A DNA stretch of 64,000 bases from Polytrichum commune (lineage: Eukaryota > Streptophyta > Polytrichopsida > Polytrichales > Polytrichaceae): assembly GCA_950295325.1 (NCBI GenBank), contig OX485809.1, forward strand, positions 6,076,001 through 6,140,000, in the 5' to 3' direction. The notes beneath the pieces are model-generated. The model was not told the origin of the DNA and did not search any database. It worked only from the letters and a program-made list of their open reading frames with translations. A program made the position numbers and the translations under genes. Of the stretch, positions 59,393 through 64,000 are shown piece by piece (position 1 is the stretch's first letter; each line of letters begins with the position of its first letter).

Positions 59393-60165
59393 TAATAGAG
59401 GCGCCTATTCCCAATCAATGACCCATCAACAATCTACAGGATACCGTAATTTCGATCACGATGGGCCTAAATTTCAATCAAGCTAGGATAAAACTTCGAT
59501 TAAGTCGAAACCAATGGCGCCATGACACATGTCATGGTTTTGAGTGCCATAGTGAGGAGGAATGAGCGGGTACAACACACTCTAGACATTGGTACTACGT
59601 TCATGCCAACTTTTGGGGATAACATTACCCAACCCAATACTCTTAACTCCAGCGCGGAGTTCGATGCGGCTCCGATGCGGCTCCGATGCGGCTCTGGGGA
59701 GGTTCGGATGCCAGCTCCGGTGAGTTCGGGTGGGTTGGGGCAAAAATTGCCCCCTATTTTTTTGATTGGGTGGGGCCTTACTTGATCTCATAAGGGGCCT
59801 CCTAGAGTAATTTGGGGCCGTAGAACCCAAATTTAGAAGAAAAAAAACCAAAAAATTTCATCAAGGGGCCAACACGGGGAGGGCCAGAAAAATGGACCCA
59901 CCGGAGCTGGCATCCGAACCTCCCCGGAGCCGCATCGGAGCCGCATCGAACTCCGCGCCGGAGTTAAGAGTATTGGGTTGGGTAATGTTAGGGAACTTTT
60001 GGCTTCATAATTTCATAGAAATTTCAATTCAAGGAATAAAATCCACGACAAAAGTATAATCCTCCTGACTTCTATCTTCCTACGTGGAAAAATTCACACC
60101 GCCTTATACTTCTCCAAATCTGACGCAAAATCTCTTAAACAATCAGCTATTAGACACCTATACTC
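59393..60165 (-). mobile_element. TA-flanked MITE, family I, copy 4, interrupted by foldback H
   Basis: Inverted relative to copy 3 and only 45 bp away from it. Ends TAATAGAGGCGCCTATTCCC and CACCTATACTC, TA outside both. Without H and its 9-bp duplication it measures about 387 bp, in line with copies 1 and 2. Confidence 0.8.
59617..59993. mobile_element. Mutator-like foldback element H nested in MITE I
   Basis: 377 bp, flanked by an exact 9-bp duplication AACTTTTGG (59608-59616, 59994-60002) inside the host MITE. Long inverted arms (about 59620-59722 and 59899-59990) are nearly identical: 'taacattacccaaccc' outermost, then 'ggagttcgatgcggctccga' and 'ggttcggatgccagctccgg'. The arms differ by 11 bp because the unit 'cgatgcggctc' is present three times on the left and twice on the right. 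Long terminal repeats plus a 9-bp duplication are the Mutator-type signature. The three outermost bases do not match. The arms are GC-rich against an AT-rich surround. Confidence 0.88.
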
Positions 60166-60538
60166 TACAGGAAAAACATCTCCAACCTGCTATTATCTAG
60201 AATCTAGTGGGCGAGCGGCCAACACGGAAACTCACCCTAATCCACCTCAACAGGCCACCAGCTGGCCTGGATCCTTGTCGACTTAGGGAGTTCCGTATAC
60301 TAGTTGCCGGGGCCGTATATTCCACGTCACACTGACTTTATTAGCTGCTCACATGATCAACCCAGTAGTTGACTCCTATCTATATAGGCAGTGAATCGGA
60401 TCCTACCTTTATGCTATATTGTTCCTCGGCATTAAATCTTTAGTTGTTAGTAGACAATGTCAAACGTGTATTTTTATATGCATATATCTTAGTCATCTAG
60501 ATACGTTCATAAAGATTGATCTACTCTAGATCTCCTCA

Positions 60539-61018
60539 TGGCTAGGGATTCGAGGTGTTACGTAAACTCATCCATTGTGAAGGTGAAAATGCATTAGAAA
60601 TTGTGCACGAGTATTTTACTTTGGAAATAGAGTCATGGATCCAAATTTAGTCTAGCATTGTTGAGCTGGATTGACGTGGCCGTCAATCTTGTAGAGAATT
60701 TGTTTTTACTAAAGCCCCTTCATTTAGGCCGGGGATTCGTGGCACTCACTAAAAATCATCCGTGCGGATGAAAAAAACACAGGAATCATCTAAATGGCTA
60801 TTTTTGGGTAATTTGATTCCGGAAATAGAGTCAAAGGCCCCGAATTAGTCTAGTGACGTCACATTCGAATGAATCGGCCCTCAACCCCATAGGGGGGCTT
60901 TTTTTATTGGAGCCACTTCATCCACGATATCTTGGATGGATGATTTTTAGTGAGTGCCACGAATCCCCAGCCCTTCATCCATGATGGATACATTTACGTA
61001 GACGCCATGAAATCAAGC
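60539..61018. mobile_element. inverted-repeat element M, outer copy
   Basis: The left end 'ggctagggattcgaggtgtt' with 'acgtaaactcatcca' pairs with the right end 'ggatacatttacgtagacgc' and 'catgaaatcaagcc'. Its interior ('ggaaatagagtca', 'attagtctag') is shared with the inner copy, so a member of the family has inserted into another. Confidence 0.65.
60727..60970. mobile_element. inverted-repeat element M, inner copy
   Basis: 244 bp with arms of about 35 bp: 'ggggattcgtggcactcact' with 'aaaaatcatcc', and the exact complement at the right closing in 'cacgaatcccc'. CCCTTCAT lies just left (60716-60723) and just right (60971-60978), a probable 8- to 9-bp target duplication. Confidence 0.75.
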
Positions 61019-64000
61019 CTCTTCTAACTTACTCGTAGATGAAGTAGGAGTCCAATTAAAACTTGTCCAAGGTGTAGTTCTAATGTGAACATGCGTATTT
61101 CACTTAGGGTTTGGCGCGTTAACATGACACACTTTATGGTGTTTGGTGTCACATGTGTAATAGTGGCATTTACCCAATTATAAGGCAGGTTCTAGGTTAA
61201 ACTAATGACCGACAAATTGGCTATGAGTGTAACCTCATGACACTTGGCATTGTAGTGTGGTAACCGATGTCTTGGCATTGTGACGTATGTGGTATTGAGA
61301 GTCACGTACACTATTTGCAAAGGGCATGAACTAGATGCTTGAAGATCTCAAAGTGTCACGTTTGTTGATTGGGATATTTGAGATGATAGTTTGTGTCTTA
61401 GTATGCAAGGGGAAGATATTCTTGAGCATGCTAATGTCAAGTGGTTTTTGTGTACACTTTGGTTAACTTGTAGACCATTGTTTAACATAGACATACACCT
61501 CATAACATTATTAAACATACTCATGCCAAGATATTAGTAAGTGCACTTGAATGCCAAGTTTCATGAGGCAACAGTAATGATGACGTTGTTGATCACTAGT
61601 GTAACCTAGGATACGCCTCAAAATATGGTAATTGGCACTACTACACATGTGACACTATATATAAACGGTGCAACATTCTTAAACAATATAACGACGTATA
61701 TGCCTAGGTTATGACATAGTGGTCAACAAGTTTACTATAATTGTAAACACATGACACTTGTCATTAGTATGCTTAATATATAGGTAGACAGAAACACCGG
61801 CCTCTCGTGGAGGCAAGCCTGAATGAAGAGTCCCTTTGCCCGTGGGCTACTTCTACCTTTTGGTGGTGGACTCTATCCTCAATAATATCTATCTCTTCCA
61901 TACTACAAATGTAAGACTATCACCTCAACCACTTCAATGTGCTTACGCCACATATCATTATGTCAATAGTTATGCACTTCAAAAAGTTACTTATGTTGAC
62001 AAATAGTGCCATTGGCACTAGGCCTCTAGGCATCTAGTTCAAACCATTTGTCAATAACGACATGACACTAAATATTGTAGATGGTTGTACATTGTTTAGG
62101 GTATTTTGTGTTACTTATTATTGGGAATTATGCAAGGCTATAGCATCTTAATATGGAATTCAGTTCTTACCTACAAGGTTAAATAGGTTGTACCAAAAAT
62201 GTACAACACAAATGACGTTACTTGGTAAAAATCTTACATTTATTGCATAAATTCCACATAGAAGTAACAATAAACAGTGTAGTATTCACATATCATGACC
62301 ACTACTTTCTGAATTCCTCGTTGGTTGAAAGTTAAGTACCGATTCCATTACATTTTACAAAAGGTCACCATAAATAAGATCGACCATATCAGAAAATGAA
62401 CAAGAAAATAACATGAAATCTTACATGTCCACAAATGAATAATATTTGGCAATCACCCTAAATGTGCAGTAAGACACTACAAATAGATTGTCTCATAGGA
62501 GAAAGGAGGATGATTGTCACAAGGAGTATTTATTTAAAATGTCATTCATTACCGTTGTAATAACGGAAGTGAATCAACCCTCGATCTAAAGGAGATCACT
62601 ATGATTTTTTTTACTAGAAACCCTTCATCCACAATGCACAAGGACAAGACACCTAGATGCCACGAAGTCCGAAGTGCATCCATATGGCATAATGTACCAT
62701 TGTCCATTTTTAAAGGTGGTTGGGAACATGTGTACAAAACGGAATTAGCGGGAACCGGGGAATCGGTAAGTTAGTAAGCCAATGGCTAATAGCCCAAGAC
62801 TTATGAGACTCTAGTTATTATTGTCATTCCAAAGTGGACCACTTGGTTGATGAACATCCCAACGCATGTTGTGGGGGGGGGGGGGGGGGGAAGGGGAACC
62901 GACGGACTATTTCAAAGGGACTCGGTCTCTACTCAAGGCAACTTCCGATGGCATCATCACATGCATCGGCTCCAACATAACTTAACGTTGATGTGCATGA
63001 GTTGGGGTTTGTCTTCTCATTTTGGACTTTCGTGTGTCGGGTGGTGCTCCAATGGAGGATGCTCCATTACACCACACCATGTGTTTAATATTGTGTGAGT
63101 GGGATTTTGGAGATCTTTGGGGCCTTCAAGGCTTGAGAAAATCTAGGAGGCCACTTATAAGTAGTAGGGTAGTCACGGTAGTGGGAGCCTTGGGGCATCT
63201 ACCTACCCAAATCGGGGGTGTGAATATAGGGAACGGTGATTGAATATGGTAGAACGTGGGGAGCCCCTTAGTACTAGGGAAGGAGATAACAAGGCCTTTC
63301 CTCAAAGTCTTCAGAAAATCTAGGGCACATTGCGGATTTCCCGTGTCCTTCCATATATATTCGAGTGGCGCAACTACAAGCTAACACGCTTTACTTACAT
63401 TTCGGCCACGGTAGTAGGAAGGAAGGAGACCAAAGCTACGTGAGCCTAAAACGGACACCAATTGGAAAGTGGTTGGAATCTACTACAATGTAGCACGTCT
63501 TTCCATTTTAAAATGCGAATCTAGGAGAGTGGTATGTAACCGTTTTGAGAAAGGTGTCCTTTCTAGGCTCTTGTACCTAGTGAAAACATAAGGACATCAC
63601 TTTGGAGAAAGTTGGCTTCAACATTCGGTACAAATGTTCCAATACAAGCACCATGTTGTCAAATTTTAAGGCATAGGACGGTAGCCCGCGTGGGTGGGGG
63701 GGGGGGGACATGACACCTTGGCGGGGGGCATCACATCTTCATTCGACTTTGGTATTGGTGAGATGACATCCATCCTCTCATGCAAGTAGGCTTCATAGGG
63801 TGCCATGAAGACAATAGAAAGGAAAAAAAAAGACAAGGATGATCGGAACGCATAGGTATCATTCCATTTCAAAATCGCGATGATCCGTATTTGGAATGCA
63901 TTGCATAAAAAGTTGATCTAGCATTGGTTGAGAGTTGGTGTTCTATTGTAAGAGCACATCGGCTATGCAATGTAGATGGCTCCCAATCTATATCCCCGTA
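61019..64000. other. intergenic, no gene recognised
   Basis: AT-rich with an 18-G run (62873-62890) and a 12-G run (63696-63707). 62560-62680 contains 'tactagaaacccttcatcca' and 'gatgccacgaa', a fragment of family M. The recurring motif 'acactaaataccataaa' has variants at 61129 (inverted), 61651 and 62064. Short frames only. Confidence 0.45.

Overview
This window is nuclear DNA of a land plant. The evidence is one intron-containing gene of the plant-specific SPOROCYTELESS/NOZZLE-like (SPL, also called SPEAR) repressor family, embedded in about 60 kb of AT-rich, gene-poor sequence full of small DNA transposons (PIF/Harbinger-, hAT-, Stowaway- and Mutator-type signatures), solo LTRs, a SINE-like unit and decayed transposon genes. 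The low gene density and an SPL-like protein much longer than the Arabidopsis one would fit a fern, lycophyte or other non-flowering plant, but the lineage is inference only. No bacterial, organellar or CRISPR feature was seen, and most open frames are chance frames in repeats.

Layout. 1-18 kb: intergenic DNA with two solo LTRs of one family (2305-3796, 7553-9206), a TA-flanked MITE (6203-6576), a long Stowaway-type element (12348-13233), a TTA-flanked MITE (13561-13871) and a dispersed repeat that ends in a 200-bp tandem duplication just 3' of the gene (16928-17370). 18.9-22.0 kb, minus strand: the SPL-like gene, five exons, with an N-terminal SPL motif and an LDLRLKL C-terminus. 22.0-24.9 kb: its pyrimidine/purine-asymmetric leader or promoter, followed directly by a tandem array of five ~257-bp units, one of them split by a MITE. 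25.2-30.4 kb: two copies of a 1.1-1.2 kb PIF/Harbinger-like element; the second carries a 1.9-kb element, which itself carries a 404-bp hAT-like MITE. 32.2-33.7 kb: a third solo LTR, inverted. 35.2-36.9 kb: CACTA/En-Spm-like coding remnants, including a small two-exon frame. 37-52 kb: MITE copies, a SINE-like unit, a retroelement-like coding remnant, a possible decayed gene and a 251-bp tandem duplication. 54-55 kb: a degenerate tandem array. 57.7-61 kb: foldback and nested MITEs, including a 377-bp Mutator-like foldback with 9-bp target duplications. 61-64 kb: nothing recognised apart from short motifs and G-runs.

Functionally only the SPL-like gene can be interpreted. Members of this family act in the nucleus as adaptors: the SPL motif region contacts TCP-type transcription factors and the C-terminal EAR motif recruits TOPLESS co-repressors. 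Everything else is best read as a history of transposon insertion, in which exact target-site duplications let the order of several nested insertions be reconstructed.
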